Assembly (NCBI GenBank): GCA_937908115.1
Contig: CALEQZ010000032.1
Coordinates: 62,001 to 126,000, forward strand
Reading direction: 5' to 3'
From: an uncultured Alcaligenaceae bacterium
GTDB taxonomy: Bacteria; Pseudomonadota; Gammaproteobacteria; Burkholderiales; Burkholderiaceae_B
DNA: 64,000 nucleotides
Made by a program: the position numbers and the translations under genes. This document shows, piece by piece, positions 1 through 8,279 of the stretch; positions within the stretch are counted from its first letter, which is position 1, and each line of letters begins with the position of its first letter. The notes beneath the pieces are model-generated. The model worked only from the letters and a program-made list of their open reading frames with translations. It did no database searches and was not told the origin of the DNA.

Positions 1-1041
1 ATCGTGGAAATCGAAACAGCCGACGGCATCGTCGGCTGGGGCGAATGCTACGGGCCGGCCCAGGTGGCACGCGCCTACATCGAGTCGCAATATGCGCCGC
101 GCATCCTGGGCCGCGACCCGTTCGACGTGGAAGTGATCTGGGAGGATCTATACAACCGCATCAAGGACTACGGCGGCTCCGGCATGGCGATATCGGCGCT
201 TAGCGGTATCGACATCGCGCTGTGGGACATTATCGGCAAGACCTGCGGCAAGCCGGTGCACAAGTTGCTGGGCGGCGCGCACCGCACAGAGGTGACCGCC
301 TATGCCACTGGGCTGTACTTCATCGACATGGACCGCCTGATCGAAGAGGCGGTCGAAGAAGCCCAGGGCTATGTCGAGGAAGGTTTTACCGCCGTCAAGA
401 TGAAGATCGGCCTAGGTTCACCCCGGCTGGACATCGCGCGGGTCGAGGCGGTGCGCAAGGCGATTGGCGATGGCGCGCGCCTGATGGTCGATGCCAACCA
501 TTGCTTTAGCGTACCAACCGCCATCCGCCTGGGCCGCGAGCTTGAGCAGCTGGGCGTGGAATGGTTCGAAGAACCGATTTCGCCTGAAGACGTCGACGGC
601 TACGTCGAAGTCACCCGGGCGCTGGACATCGCCGTGGCCGGCGGCGAGAACGAATTCACGCGCTGGGGATTCCGCGACCTGGTGGCACGCAAGGCCATGG
701 ACATCGTGCAGCCAGACGTCTGCGCAGCCGGCGGGTTGAGCGAATGCCGAAAAATCGCGGCGCTGGCCATCACCCATGGCGTCGAGTGCGTACCCCATGC
801 TTGGGGTTCGGTCATCGGCCTGGCCGCCACGCTGCACTTTTTGGCCGCCTTGCCCGACCAACCGCCAAGCTTGCGGCCCATCCCGCCCATGCTCGAATTC
901 GAGCAATGCGAAAACCCCTTCCGCGATGAACTGTCGACCGAGCCCATCGTGCAGCGCCAGGGCGTGGTACAGGTTCCCACCGCGGCAGGCCTAGGCATCG
1001 AGGTGCGGCGCGAGGTGCTAGACCGCTATCGGGTCGCCTAA
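1..1041 (+). CDS. Mandelate racemase/muconate lactonizing enzyme family protein (5' end outside window)
   Basis: Enolase-superfamily enzyme, probably a sugar-acid or related hydroxyacid dehydratase or isomerase acting in the cytoplasm. The frame is open at the left edge, so the true start is missing; about 346 residues are visible. Family marks in order: the VKMKIG segment with the K-x-K pair that supplies a catalytic lysine, the VDAN aspartate, the FEEP glutamates and the GGEN glutamate as Mg2+ ligands, PDVCAAGG, and VPHAWGS with the catalytic histidine. The FAH-family gene starts 5 bases downstream and two more catabolic genes follow, so this is one operon. The second enolase-family protein (2912-4054) has K-x-R instead of K-x-K, so the two probably use different substrates. 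The substrate cannot be read from the sequence. Confidence 0.9.
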   Translation: MVEIETADGIVGWGECYGPAQVARAYIESQYAPRILGRDPFDVEVIWEDLYNRIKDYGGSGMAISALSGIDIALWDIIGKTCGKPVHKLLGGAHRTEVTAYATGLYFIDMDRLIEEAVEEAQGYVEEGFTAVKMKIGLGSPRLDIARVEAVRKAIGDGARLMVDANHCFSVPTAIRLGRELEQLGVEWFEEPISPEDVDGYVEVTRALDIAVAGGENEFTRWGFRDLVARKAMDIVQPDVCAAGGLSECRKIAALAITHGVECVPHAWGSVIGLAATLHFLAALPDQPPSLRPIPPMLEFEQCENPFRDELSTEPIVQRQGVVQVPTAAGLGIEVRREVLDRYRVA

Positions 1042-1045
1042 CGCC

Positions 1046-1951
1046 ATGCGCTTCATTTCTTACTACGACGCGCAAGGATGCATCCGCCCGGCGGCCATCC
1101 CTGGGGACCCGCAAGCCCCAGACGCCTGGGCGGTAGATTTGTCGCATCCGTCGCTGGCTGCGCGCTTTTCGGATCTGCCGGACAACCTGGCTGGCTGGGT
1201 CGAACATGGCTTGGCCGACATCGCCCGGCGCGTGGATGCGATCAACGTCGACGAAGACGCCAGGCTGGCGCTTGCCAGCCTGCGGCTGGCTGCGCCGCTG
1301 CCTCGCCCGGGCAAGATCATCGGCGCAGCATTCAACTACCACGACGCGCTGGCTGAACGGAACATGACCGCGCCGCCTGAACCTGTCATCTTTGTCAAAT
1401 CCGGCAGAACGGTGATCGGGCCCAACCAACCCATCCTGGTCAGCCCAGCAAGCGGCGATGTCACCTACGAGGCGGAGCTCGCGGTGATCATCGGTACTGC
1501 CGCGCTGCACGTGCCGCGCGAGCGCGCCATGGACCACGTAGCAGCCTACGCCATCTTCAACGATGTCAGCGCGACGACGCTCGTCAAGGCCGATGGTGGA
1601 TTCGTGCGTGGCAAGAACCAGCCTGCCTCCGGCCCGTTCGGACCTTGGATGGTGATGGCCGAGGACGTCGACGACCCTTACGACCTGGACATCCGCCTGG
1701 AAATCGGCACGCGCGTGCTGCAGCAATCGACCACCGGCGGCATGGTGTTCGACATCGCCGCACTGATCGAATACGCGTCAGCGCGCATGCCGTTGGATCC
1801 TGGGGATGTAATTGCCACCGGCACCCCGGCAGGCGTGGCCGGCATGCACACCCCTCCCGCGTGGCTCAAGCCCGGCGATACGGTAAGCATTACCATCGAC
1901 GGACTGGGACAATTGACCAACCCCGTTGCAGCAGGAAATCAACGGTCATGA
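1046..1951 (+). CDS. Fumarylacetoacetate hydrolase family protein
   Basis: Predicted 301-residue cytoplasmic hydrolase that cleaves C-C bonds in 2,4-diketo or acylpyruvate acids, or a related hydratase/decarboxylase. The catalytic FAH domain fills the C-terminal two thirds, from the GKIIGAAFNYHDAL segment through PEPVIFVKSGRT, the YEAELAVIIG metal-binding strand with its E-x-E, and the late IATGTPAGVAG segment that is typical of the family. The start lies 5 bases after the upstream enolase-family stop and the end overlaps the next start in an ATGA, so translation is coupled. In known sugar-acid pathways, such as L-fuconate breakdown, an enolase-type dehydratase, a dehydrogenase and an FAH-type diketo-acid hydrolase act in sequence. 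The same logic may apply here, but that is inference. Confidence 0.88.
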   Translation: MRFISYYDAQGCIRPAAIPGDPQAPDAWAVDLSHPSLAARFSDLPDNLAGWVEHGLADIARRVDAINVDEDARLALASLRLAAPLPRPGKIIGAAFNYHDALAERNMTAPPEPVIFVKSGRTVIGPNQPILVSPASGDVTYEAELAVIIGTAALHVPRERAMDHVAAYAIFNDVSATTLVKADGGFVRGKNQPASGPFGPWMVMAEDVDDPYDLDIRLEIGTRVLQQSTTGGMVFDIAALIEYASARMPLDPGDVIATGTPAGVAGMHTPPAWLKPGDTVSITIDGLGQLTNPVAAGNQRS

Positions 1952-2904
1952 AGCCACGCGTACTACTGACCAACCCCATCCATCCCGAAGCCATGCCCAG
2001 GCTGCAGGCCGAGGCCGAGGTCGTCGTCGCGCCCGATACGGGCCCCGACACGTTGCGCCGCTTGGCCGCGCGCGCCGACGGCCTGATCGTTCGCGCGCAA
2101 CTGCCGGCGGACATCTTCGATCATGCACCGTCACTGCGCGCCGTGGTCCGCCACGGCGTGGGCCTGGACATGATCCCCATGGACGAAGCGAACAAGCGCG
2201 GCATCCCGGTGGCCAATGTGCCCGGCGCCAACACGTCGGCCGTGGTCGAGTATTGCATCGCGGCCATGCTCCACCTGCGCCGGCCCATCGCCGCTATGGA
2301 CGGGCGGCTGCGCAGCGGCGGCTGGCACGACGCGCGCGGCCTGGCTGACGGCACCCAAGAGCTCGAAGGATCAGTCTGCGGCATCGTCGGCGTTGGTGCG
2401 ATCGGCACGCGCCTGGCGACGGTTGCGGCGGGCCTGGGCATGACGGTCATCGGCCTGACCCGTCGACCACAAACCCTACCGGTGGGCGTGCGCGCCGTCG
2501 ACAAGCAAACGCTTTTTGCCATGGCCGACGTGGTAGTGCTTTGCTGCCCGCTCACCGAACAAACGCGCGGCATGGTCGATGAGGATGCGCTCTCGCGCAT
2601 GAAGCCCGGAGCCATCCTCGTCAACGTCTCGCGCGGCCCGGTCGTGGACACCGCCGCGCTGCTGCGCGCGCTCGAGCAAGGACGGCTTGCCGGGGCCGCG
2701 CTGGATGTACACGACGTGCAGCCGCTGCCGCCCGACCACCCCGCCCTGTCGACACCCAGGCTGCTGCTCACCCCGCACGTGGCCGGTATCACTGACACGA
2801 GCATGCGGCGCATGAGCCTCTCCTCGGTCGAGCACATGCTGGCGCTACTGCGCGGCGAGCGCCCGGTCACCCTGGTCAACCCCCAATACATTCCCGCCAA
2901 GTGA
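1948..2904 (+). CDS. D-isomer-specific 2-hydroxyacid dehydrogenase family protein
   Basis: 318-residue NAD(P)-dependent dehydrogenase of the phosphoglycerate dehydrogenase family. The Rossmann motif GVGAIG is at about 148-153, the substrate-binding arginine is R229 in VSRGP and the catalytic histidine is H277 in LTPHVAG. In the usual D-V-F-E-x-E-P segment this protein reads D-V-H-D-V-Q-P, so Q258 stands where the catalytic glutamate normally is. A QPLP ending also occurs in some relatives, so the enzyme may still be active. The start is the ATG that overlaps the FAH gene stop as ATGA; the open frame extends further upstream, but only inside the FAH gene. It is the third gene of the operon and probably oxidises or reduces a 2-hydroxy/2-keto acid made by its neighbours. 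Confidence 0.88.
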   Translation: MKPRVLLTNPIHPEAMPRLQAEAEVVVAPDTGPDTLRRLAARADGLIVRAQLPADIFDHAPSLRAVVRHGVGLDMIPMDEANKRGIPVANVPGANTSAVVEYCIAAMLHLRRPIAAMDGRLRSGGWHDARGLADGTQELEGSVCGIVGVGAIGTRLATVAAGLGMTVIGLTRRPQTLPVGVRAVDKQTLFAMADVVVLCCPLTEQTRGMVDEDALSRMKPGAILVNVSRGPVVDTAALLRALEQGRLAGAALDVHDVQPLPPDHPALSTPRLLLTPHVAGITDTSMRRMSLSSVEHMLALLRGERPVTLVNPQYIPAK

Positions 2905-2911
2905 TTGCGCC

Positions 2912-4054
2912 ATGAAAATTGTCGATGTACGCGCCTTCCCCATTTCCTTTCCTGTGCCCCAGGACAAGTCCGTACGTCTAGGCATCGGCCGCAGCGTCAA
3001 GCGTGATGCGGTGCTGGTGCGCGTCGAGACCGAAAGCGGCATGGTCGGATGGGGCGAATCCCACCACGGCCGCTGCCCGGGCGCGATCGCGCGCCTGGTA
3101 GATACGACGCTGCGCGACCTTGTCCTGGGCATGGATGCCTGCGACGTAGCCGGCGTCTGGCAGCGCGTCTACCGCATGCAGCTGGCCAGCCACGGCATGG
3201 GCGCAGCCGCCAGCCTGGCGCTCAGCGGCCTGGACTTGGCGCTGTGGGATATACGTTGCCAGGTCACGCAGTGGCCGCTGTATCGGCTGCTGGGTGGATC
3301 GGCTAAACCGATCAAGGCCTATGCGGGTGGCATCGCATTGGGTTGGCAGCCCCCCGAACAGTTGGCCGACGAGGCACAACGGCTGGTCGAACAAGGCTTT
3401 CGCGCGCTGAAGCTGCGCGTGGGCGACACGCCCGGCCGCGACATTGAACGCGTGCGTGCGGTGCGCGCCCGCTTGGGCGACGACATCGAGCTGCTAGTCG
3501 ATGCCAACACCGGCTACAGCTTGGACAATGTACGTCGGGTCATGCCGGCGTACGAGGAACTCGGCGTCGGCTGGCTGGAAGAACCCTTCCCCGCTTGGGA
3601 CCACGCTGCCTACAGGAAGGCCGCGCAACTTGGACGCGTGCCGCTTGCAGCTGGAGAAAACCACTACACGCGCTACGAATTCGGGCCGCTGCTCGAAGAC
3701 GGCTGCGTACAATTCGTGCAGCCCGACCTGTCCAAGGCGGGCGGCGTCACCGAAGCGATGCGCATCGCGGCCATGGCCTCGGCGCTGAAAATCACAGTCA
3801 ATCCGCACACCTCGGCCACCGCCATCAACATGGCCACGTCCATCCACTACTTGTGCGCGGTCGATAACCCTGGGTATTTCGAGGCCGACGTGACCTTGCT
3901 CAACCCTTTCCGCGACCAGCTGGCCGGCACGTTGCCGTATCGCTTGGACGAAAACGGCTGTGTGCAGCCACTCGACGGCCCGGGCATCGGCATCCGGCCC
4001 GATCCAGACTTCCTGGCAAGCCATCCGCTGATCGACGGCCCCTGCTACGTCTAG
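2912..4054 (+). CDS. Second mandelate racemase/muconate lactonizing enzyme family protein
   Basis: Complete 380-residue enolase-superfamily enzyme starting 7 bases after the dehydrogenase stop. It has the capping domain at about 1-125 and the TIM barrel after that. Visible active-site elements are K167-L-R169 on strand 2, D197 in VDAN, the E223/E224 pair in LEEP, E249 in GEN, D272 in QPDLSKAGG and H299 in NPHTS. The first catalytic lysine is present, but the second position of K-x-K is arginine. Known family members with this layout abstract a proton alpha to a carboxylate and commonly dehydrate sugar acids. The last gene of the operon, it is followed by about 90 bases before coaBC. The substrate is unknown. 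Confidence 0.9.
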   Translation: MKIVDVRAFPISFPVPQDKSVRLGIGRSVKRDAVLVRVETESGMVGWGESHHGRCPGAIARLVDTTLRDLVLGMDACDVAGVWQRVYRMQLASHGMGAAASLALSGLDLALWDIRCQVTQWPLYRLLGGSAKPIKAYAGGIALGWQPPEQLADEAQRLVEQGFRALKLRVGDTPGRDIERVRAVRARLGDDIELLVDANTGYSLDNVRRVMPAYEELGVGWLEEPFPAWDHAAYRKAAQLGRVPLAAGENHYTRYEFGPLLEDGCVQFVQPDLSKAGGVTEAMRIAAMASALKITVNPHTSATAINMATSIHYLCAVDNPGYFEADVTLLNPFRDQLAGTLPYRLDENGCVQPLDGPGIGIRPDPDFLASHPLIDGPCYV

Positions 4055-4145
4055 CAGCCGATTGCGCTGCGGGATCATCGGCAACGCGAAGCGGCAGTCC
4101 TCTTTGCCGCATAATGTCGGGATTGCAGACTTTCCTGCCCGTCCC

Positions 4146-5342
4146 ATGCAAGATCTCGCCAGCAAACGCATCGTCCTCGGCCTGACCGGCGGCATCGCCT
4201 GCTACAAGAGCGCGGAGCTGCTGCGGCGCATGCAAGACCAAGGTGCGACGGTCGACGTGGTCATGACCGATGCCGCCCGCCAATTCATCACGCCCGTCAC
4301 GATGCAGGCCTTGTCGGGGCGGCCGGTCTATGCCGATGCCTGGGACGCGCGGGTGCCGAACAACATGGCGCATATCGAGCTGACGCGCGGGGCGGCCGCG
4401 GTGCTGGTGGCGCCGGCCTCGGCCGACTTCCTGGCCAAGCTCGCCCACGGCATGGCCGACGACCTGCTCTCCACCCTATGCCTGGCCCGCGCCTGCCCAT
4501 TGTTGGTGGCGCCGGCCATGAACCGCGAGATGTGGGCCAACCCGGCGGTCCAACGCAATGTGGCGCAGTTGCGCGCAGACGGCGTGGCCGTGCTCGGCCC
4601 GGGCACGGGCAGCCAGGCCTGCGGCGAGACGGGCGACGGCCGCATGCTCGAGCCGCACGAGTTGCTCGAAGACCTGGTCGCCTTTTTCCAGCCCAAGGTC
4701 CTGGCAGGACGGCGCGTGCTGCTGACCGCCGGCCCCACCGCCGAGCCGATCGACCCGGTGCGCGTGCTCAGCAACCGTTCCTCGGGCAAGATGGGCTATG
4801 CGCTGGCGCGCGCGGCCCGCGAAGCGGGCGCCGAGGTGACCTTGGTCAGCGGCCCCACGGCCCTGCCCGCCCCGCGCGGCGTGGCGGTGCTGCCGGTCGG
4901 CACGGCGCATCAAATGCGCGACGCGGTCATGGCCAACGTGCGCGACGCCGACCTGTTCATCGCCGTGGCCGCGGTGGCCGACTGGCGCGTGCGCAATGCC
5001 AGCACGCAAAAGCTCAAGAAGACGGCCGACAGCGGCCCGCCGGTGCTGGAGTTCGAAGCCAATCCCGACATCCTGGCCGAGGTCGCCGCCCTGCCCGACG
5101 GCCCCTGGTGCGTGGGCTTTGCCGCCGAAACCGAAAACCTCGACGCATACGCAGAGGCCAAGCGCCGGCGCAAGCGCCTGCCACTGCTGGTCGGCAACCT
5201 CGCCCAGGCGGCAATGGAGGCGGACGCGACCGAGCTCGTGCTCTACGACGACGCCGGGCGTCACGCCTTGCCGGCCATGGCCAAGCTCGACGCCGCACGA
5301 CGGCTGATCGCTGAAATCGCCGACCGGATGGAACGGGCCTGA
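4146..5342 (+). CDS. coaBC: Bifunctional phosphopantothenoylcysteine decarboxylase/phosphopantothenate-cysteine ligase CoaBC
   Basis: Makes 4'-phosphopantetheine for coenzyme A: the C-terminal CoaB half joins cysteine to phosphopantothenate using CTP, and the N-terminal flavoprotein CoaC half decarboxylates the product. The 398 residues match the family length. CoaC marks are the flavin-binding start LGLTGGIA, catalytic H76 in NNMAHIEL, the PAMNREMW substrate motif at 123-130 and redox C159 in ACGETGDGRM. CoaB begins at about 190 with LLTAGPTAEPIDPVR and has the conserved KLKK lysines. The frame is open from 4062, but the ATG at 4146 gives the family N-terminus. Bacteria often pair coaBC with dut; here three small genes separate them. 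Confidence 0.97.
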   Translation: MQDLASKRIVLGLTGGIACYKSAELLRRMQDQGATVDVVMTDAARQFITPVTMQALSGRPVYADAWDARVPNNMAHIELTRGAAAVLVAPASADFLAKLAHGMADDLLSTLCLARACPLLVAPAMNREMWANPAVQRNVAQLRADGVAVLGPGTGSQACGETGDGRMLEPHELLEDLVAFFQPKVLAGRRVLLTAGPTAEPIDPVRVLSNRSSGKMGYALARAAREAGAEVTLVSGPTALPAPRGVAVLPVGTAHQMRDAVMANVRDADLFIAVAAVADWRVRNASTQKLKKTADSGPPVLEFEANPDILAEVAALPDGPWCVGFAAETENLDAYAEAKRRRKRLPLLVGNLAQAAMEADATELVLYDDAGRHALPAMAKLDAARRLIAEIADRMERA

Positions 5343-5350
5343 CGCGGCCG

Positions 5351-6385
5351 TCAGCGCAGCACCTGCGCGGCCCATTGCGCCAGTGGCAGCGGCGCTGCGC
5401 CGCCGATGCGCGCCAGCACGCGCTGCAGTTCCGCCCAGCCACCTCGGTAGCTCTGCCAGCGATACGGGGTGACGGCCTGCCAACGGCCGTCGGCGCCGCG
5501 CTCGGCCATGACGAAGCGAAAGGTGTAGTGGCCGGCCATGCCCATGCGCAGGTCGCTGACCACGAGCCGGCCATCGATGTCGTCCAGGCGCAGCCACCCG
5601 CCGGTGAACCAAGCCAGCCGCGCAAATTGGGGTGATTCGGCGAGCGCGCCGGCCAGCGCCACGTTCAGCGGCTGGCGCAGGGTCTCCGGTTCGTCCCGGT
5701 CGAACCAGCCGCTGACGCCTTCGTAATAGGCGTCGCCTTCGCGCACCACCACCCGCCAGAGCAGCGTATTGAAGGGCATGGGCGAAGAGAACACCGCCTC
5801 GGCCCGCACGCCCTGCGCGGCCAGCGCCGCGACGACGCGATGCTCGGCCAGCGCTTTGCCGGCCAGGGAAAAGCCGATGTAGGCGCAGCAATACGCCAGC
5901 GTCCAGGCCATCGCCTTGCGTGCCCGCTCTCCCATGCCGCGCACCGCCCCGGCCAACACCGCCGCCAACAGCGGCAAGGTAAAGGCTGGATCGATGATGA
6001 ACAGGCTGGACCAGCTTTGCGGAACGGGCTCCCACGGCCACATCAGCTGGGTGCCGTAGCTGGTAAAGGCATCGAGCAAGGGATGCGTGACCAAGGCCAG
6101 CCACAACGTGATGAACAGCCGCCGCGCGCTGTATGGCGCATGCGGCCAGCGCCATCGGATCAATGCCGTGGCGGCCGCAGCCAAGGCGGTCAGCACGAAA
6201 ACCGAATGGGAAAAGCCCCGATGGTGGGTCATGGCCGACACCGGGTCGGCATAGGAAACGATGACGTCCAGATCGGGCAGCGTGCCCAGCAGCGCGCCGT
6301 AGAGCAACGCCTTGCGGCCCTGGTGGCGGCCAAGCAAGGCCCCTTGTATGCCGGCGCCCAGCACCGCCTGTGTCACGGAATCCAT
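5351..6385 (-). CDS. YdjM-type integral membrane metal-dependent hydrolase family protein
   Basis: 344-residue inner-membrane protein of the YdjM/DUF457 group. The N-terminus reads MDSVTQAVLGAGIQGALLG, then comes a PDLD motif and the HHRGFSHS histidine cluster that defines the family and is thought to bind metal. A second histidine in VTHPLLDAF follows, and at least four hydrophobic helices are visible. After about residue 200 there is a soluble C-terminal region. The ATG at 6385 is chosen because the 29 residues upstream of it in frame are proline/arginine-rich and unlike the family. It is convergent with coaBC, 8 bases from its stop. The family relates distantly to phospholipase C folds and its biological role is unproven. 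Confidence 0.85.
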   Translation of the reverse strand: MDSVTQAVLGAGIQGALLGRHQGRKALLYGALLGTLPDLDVIVSYADPVSAMTHHRGFSHSVFVLTALAAAATALIRWRWPHAPYSARRLFITLWLALVTHPLLDAFTSYGTQLMWPWEPVPQSWSSLFIIDPAFTLPLLAAVLAGAVRGMGERARKAMAWTLAYCCAYIGFSLAGKALAEHRVVAALAAQGVRAEAVFSSPMPFNTLLWRVVVREGDAYYEGVSGWFDRDEPETLRQPLNVALAGALAESPQFARLAWFTGGWLRLDDIDGRLVVSDLRMGMAGHYTFRFVMAERGADGRWQAVTPYRWQSYRGGWAELQRVLARIGGAAPLPLAQWAAQVLR

Positions 6386-6509
6386 GTATGGGCCTGTCGG
6401 TGTCGTTGTCGAAGGTGGCGCGCGCCATCCCCGCCCGCGCCACGGGTCCCCACGCTCGCTGCCCGGGGGCACGCGTTAAGATACCGGATCGTTTCGAGAG
6501 TTCCATCGC

Positions 6510-7148
6510 GTGGACGCATACATCGACCAGCTGATCGCCTTCATCCAAGCCAACGAGGCATGGGCCGGACCCGTGCTCGCCCTGATCACCATGGGCGAAT
6601 CCATGATCGTCATCGGCCTGTTCATCCCCGCGACGGCGCTGATGATCGCCACCGGCGGCCTGGTCGGCAGCGGCGTGGTTTCCCCCTTGCCCATCGTGCT
6701 GTGGGGACTGGCCGGCGCCGTCGTCGGCGATGCGCTGTCGTACTGGCTGGGCCGGCTGATCGGGCCTGGCTTGATGCGGCGCTGGCCGTTCAACAAGCAG
6801 CGCACGGCCGTGGCGCGCGCGCGGCTGTTCTTTCACCGCTACGGCTTCGCGTCGGTGCTGGTCGGCCGCTTCCTCGGGCCGATACGCAGCACGATACCCA
6901 CCGTGGCCGGTATGATGCGCATGGGCGTTTGGCGCTTCCAGCTGGCCAACGCCCTGTCGGCGCTCGCATGGGTGCCACTGATGCTGGCGCCCGGCTACCT
7001 GACCGCGCGCAGCATCGGCGCCTTCGGCAGCGGCGACCGCATCAGCATCGTCGTCGGCACGGTAATATCGGTCGGCGCAGGCGTGTGGCTGCTGGCGGCG
7101 TTGATGCGCAAGCGCAAGCCGGCCACGCCGCCGCAGTCGCGGCCGTAA
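6510..7148 (+). CDS. DedA family inner-membrane protein
   Basis: 212-residue polytopic protein of the DedA/SNARE-associated (VTT) family. Members are involved in membrane homeostasis and, in studied cases, in undecaprenyl-phosphate or phospholipid flipping. The family pattern is clear: an N-terminal amphipathic stretch, the ESMIVIGLFIPATALMIATGGLVG re-entrant region, GDALSYWLGR, the FHRYGFASVLVGRFLGPIRS segment with conserved Arg and Pro, and AWVPLMLAPGYL, followed by a last transmembrane helix and a basic tail. The start is GTG at 6510, which gives the normal family N-terminus. It is divergent from the YdjM-like gene across 124 bases and lies 23 bases before the next gene, probably in one transcript with it. 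Confidence 0.92.
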   Translation: MDAYIDQLIAFIQANEAWAGPVLALITMGESMIVIGLFIPATALMIATGGLVGSGVVSPLPIVLWGLAGAVVGDALSYWLGRLIGPGLMRRWPFNKQRTAVARARLFFHRYGFASVLVGRFLGPIRSTIPTVAGMMRMGVWRFQLANALSALAWVPLMLAPGYLTARSIGAFGSGDRISIVVGTVISVGAGVWLLAALMRKRKPATPPQSRP

Positions 7149-7171
7149 CGATCCCAACCGTATCCGAGGCC

Positions 7172-7741
7172 ATGTCCCTGGACGCAGAACCCAAGAACGG
7201 CGATTACGTCGCATACATCGAAAAGCTGGTCAACCGCGGCGCACGCTCGCCTGGCGCGATAGCGACCCGGCGCAGCCGCTGGGCCGACGCCTTCCGCCCG
7301 GCCGGGTCCACACAGCAGCCCGAAGCCGGCGTTTCCTGGCCGGAGCGCGGCGGCCTGGATGCGGGGTCTGGCACTGCGCCCGCCCCAGCCCCCGCCCCGC
7401 TTGCCGAGGCGGCCCGCACCGGCCAGGCCGAGCCGGCCGCCGATCCGGTGCGCGACGGCGCGCCGCGCACGCTGGCCCAGGCCGCTTCGCATCGCAAGCA
7501 GGGGCTGGTCATGATGGCCGTGGCCGCCGTGCTGGCCATGGTCGGCTTCGGCCGCCTGCAAGACTTCACGGCCTTCGAAGATTTCGACGACCTGGTGGCC
7601 GCAGCCTTTCTCCTGGTCTTTGCCTTCATCTTCCTGCGCGGCGGGCTGGCCCTGCGCCGCCGCGGCCAGGCGCCGCAGCCTTTGCCGCCTTTGCCCACCA
7701 CGGCGCGCTCGCGTGCGCATCGCAAACCGCCCGTCGGCTAA
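7172..7741 (+). CDS. Hypothetical membrane protein with proline/alanine-rich linker
   Basis: 189-residue protein that I do not recognise. It has an N-terminal segment with acidic and aromatic residues (DAEPKNGDYVAYIEKLVNRG), a long Ala/Pro/Gly-rich low-complexity linker at about 45-110, and two hydrophobic helices near the C-terminus, around KQGLVMMAVAAVLAMVGF and LVAAAFLLVFAFIFLRGG, ending in an arginine-rich tail. The topology suggests a cytoplasmic N-terminus tethered to the inner membrane. The frame is open far upstream, but the ATG at 7172 is the first start after the DedA stop and gives a compact gene. It sits between dedA and dut on the same strand with short gaps, so co-transcription is likely. 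Confidence 0.7.
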   Translation: MSLDAEPKNGDYVAYIEKLVNRGARSPGAIATRRSRWADAFRPAGSTQQPEAGVSWPERGGLDAGSGTAPAPAPAPLAEAARTGQAEPAADPVRDGAPRTLAQAASHRKQGLVMMAVAAVLAMVGFGRLQDFTAFEDFDDLVAAAFLLVFAFIFLRGGLALRRRGQAPQPLPPLPTTARSRAHRKPPVG

Positions 7742-7749
7742 GGACGGGC

Positions 7750-8214
7750 ATGCCATCCCAACCCATGAAATCCGTCGCCCTGAAAATCCTGGACGCGCGC
7801 ATGCGCGACTACCTGCCGTCCTACGCCACGCCGGGCTCGGCCGGCCTGGACCTGCGCGCCTGCCTGGACGAACCGCTGGAGCTCGCGCCCGGCGCAACCG
7901 AACTGGTGCCCACGGGCTTGGCCATCCACCTGGCCGACCCCCGCTACGCCGCGCTCATCCTGCCCCGCTCCGGGCTTGGCCACAAGCATGGCATCGTGCT
8001 CGGCAACCTGGTCGGGCTGATCGACTCGGACTACCAAGGCCAGATCATGGTCTCGACCTGGAATCGCGGCAACGCGCCCTTCGTGCTGCAACCCATGGAA
8101 AGGCTGGCGCAGCTGGTGGTCGTGCCCGTCCAGCAAGTGCAGTTCGACATCGTCGACGAATTCGGCGCCTCGGATCGTGGCGCGGGCGGCTTCGGCAGTA
8201 CCGGACGGGTCTAG
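7750..8214 (+). CDS. dut: Deoxyuridine 5'-triphosphate nucleotidohydrolase (dUTPase)
   Basis: Hydrolyses dUTP to dUMP and pyrophosphate, which keeps uracil out of DNA and supplies dUMP for thymidylate. The 154 residues carry all five motifs of the trimeric dUTPase: PGSAGLDLRA, PRSGLGHKHGI, GLIDSDYQGQ with the catalytic aspartate, ERLAQLVVVP, and the glycine-rich C-terminal arm RGAGGFGSTGR. The start at 7750 is preferred because AAGGA sits 7-8 bases before it. An internal ATG at 7765 would give the more common MKSVALKI N-terminus but has no ribosome site. It is convergent with the ABC transporter operon that ends at 8280. Confidence 0.97.
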   Translation: MPSQPMKSVALKILDARMRDYLPSYATPGSAGLDLRACLDEPLELAPGATELVPTGLAIHLADPRYAALILPRSGLGHKHGIVLGNLVGLIDSDYQGQIMVSTWNRGNAPFVLQPMERLAQLVVVPVQQVQFDIVDEFGASDRGAGGFGSTGRV

Positions 8215-8279
8215 GCCCTGGCGCCGCCACACCCATCGGCGCGGCATGGCGGCAAGGCCGCCGGCCAGGGCCGCGCGCC

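Noticed and set aside
4476..7214. 912-codon open frame on the minus strand
   Set aside because: It runs antisense through coaBC and overlaps the YdjM-like and DedA genes out of frame. Composition is Arg/Ala/Gly-rich with no family motif. It is a high-GC shadow.
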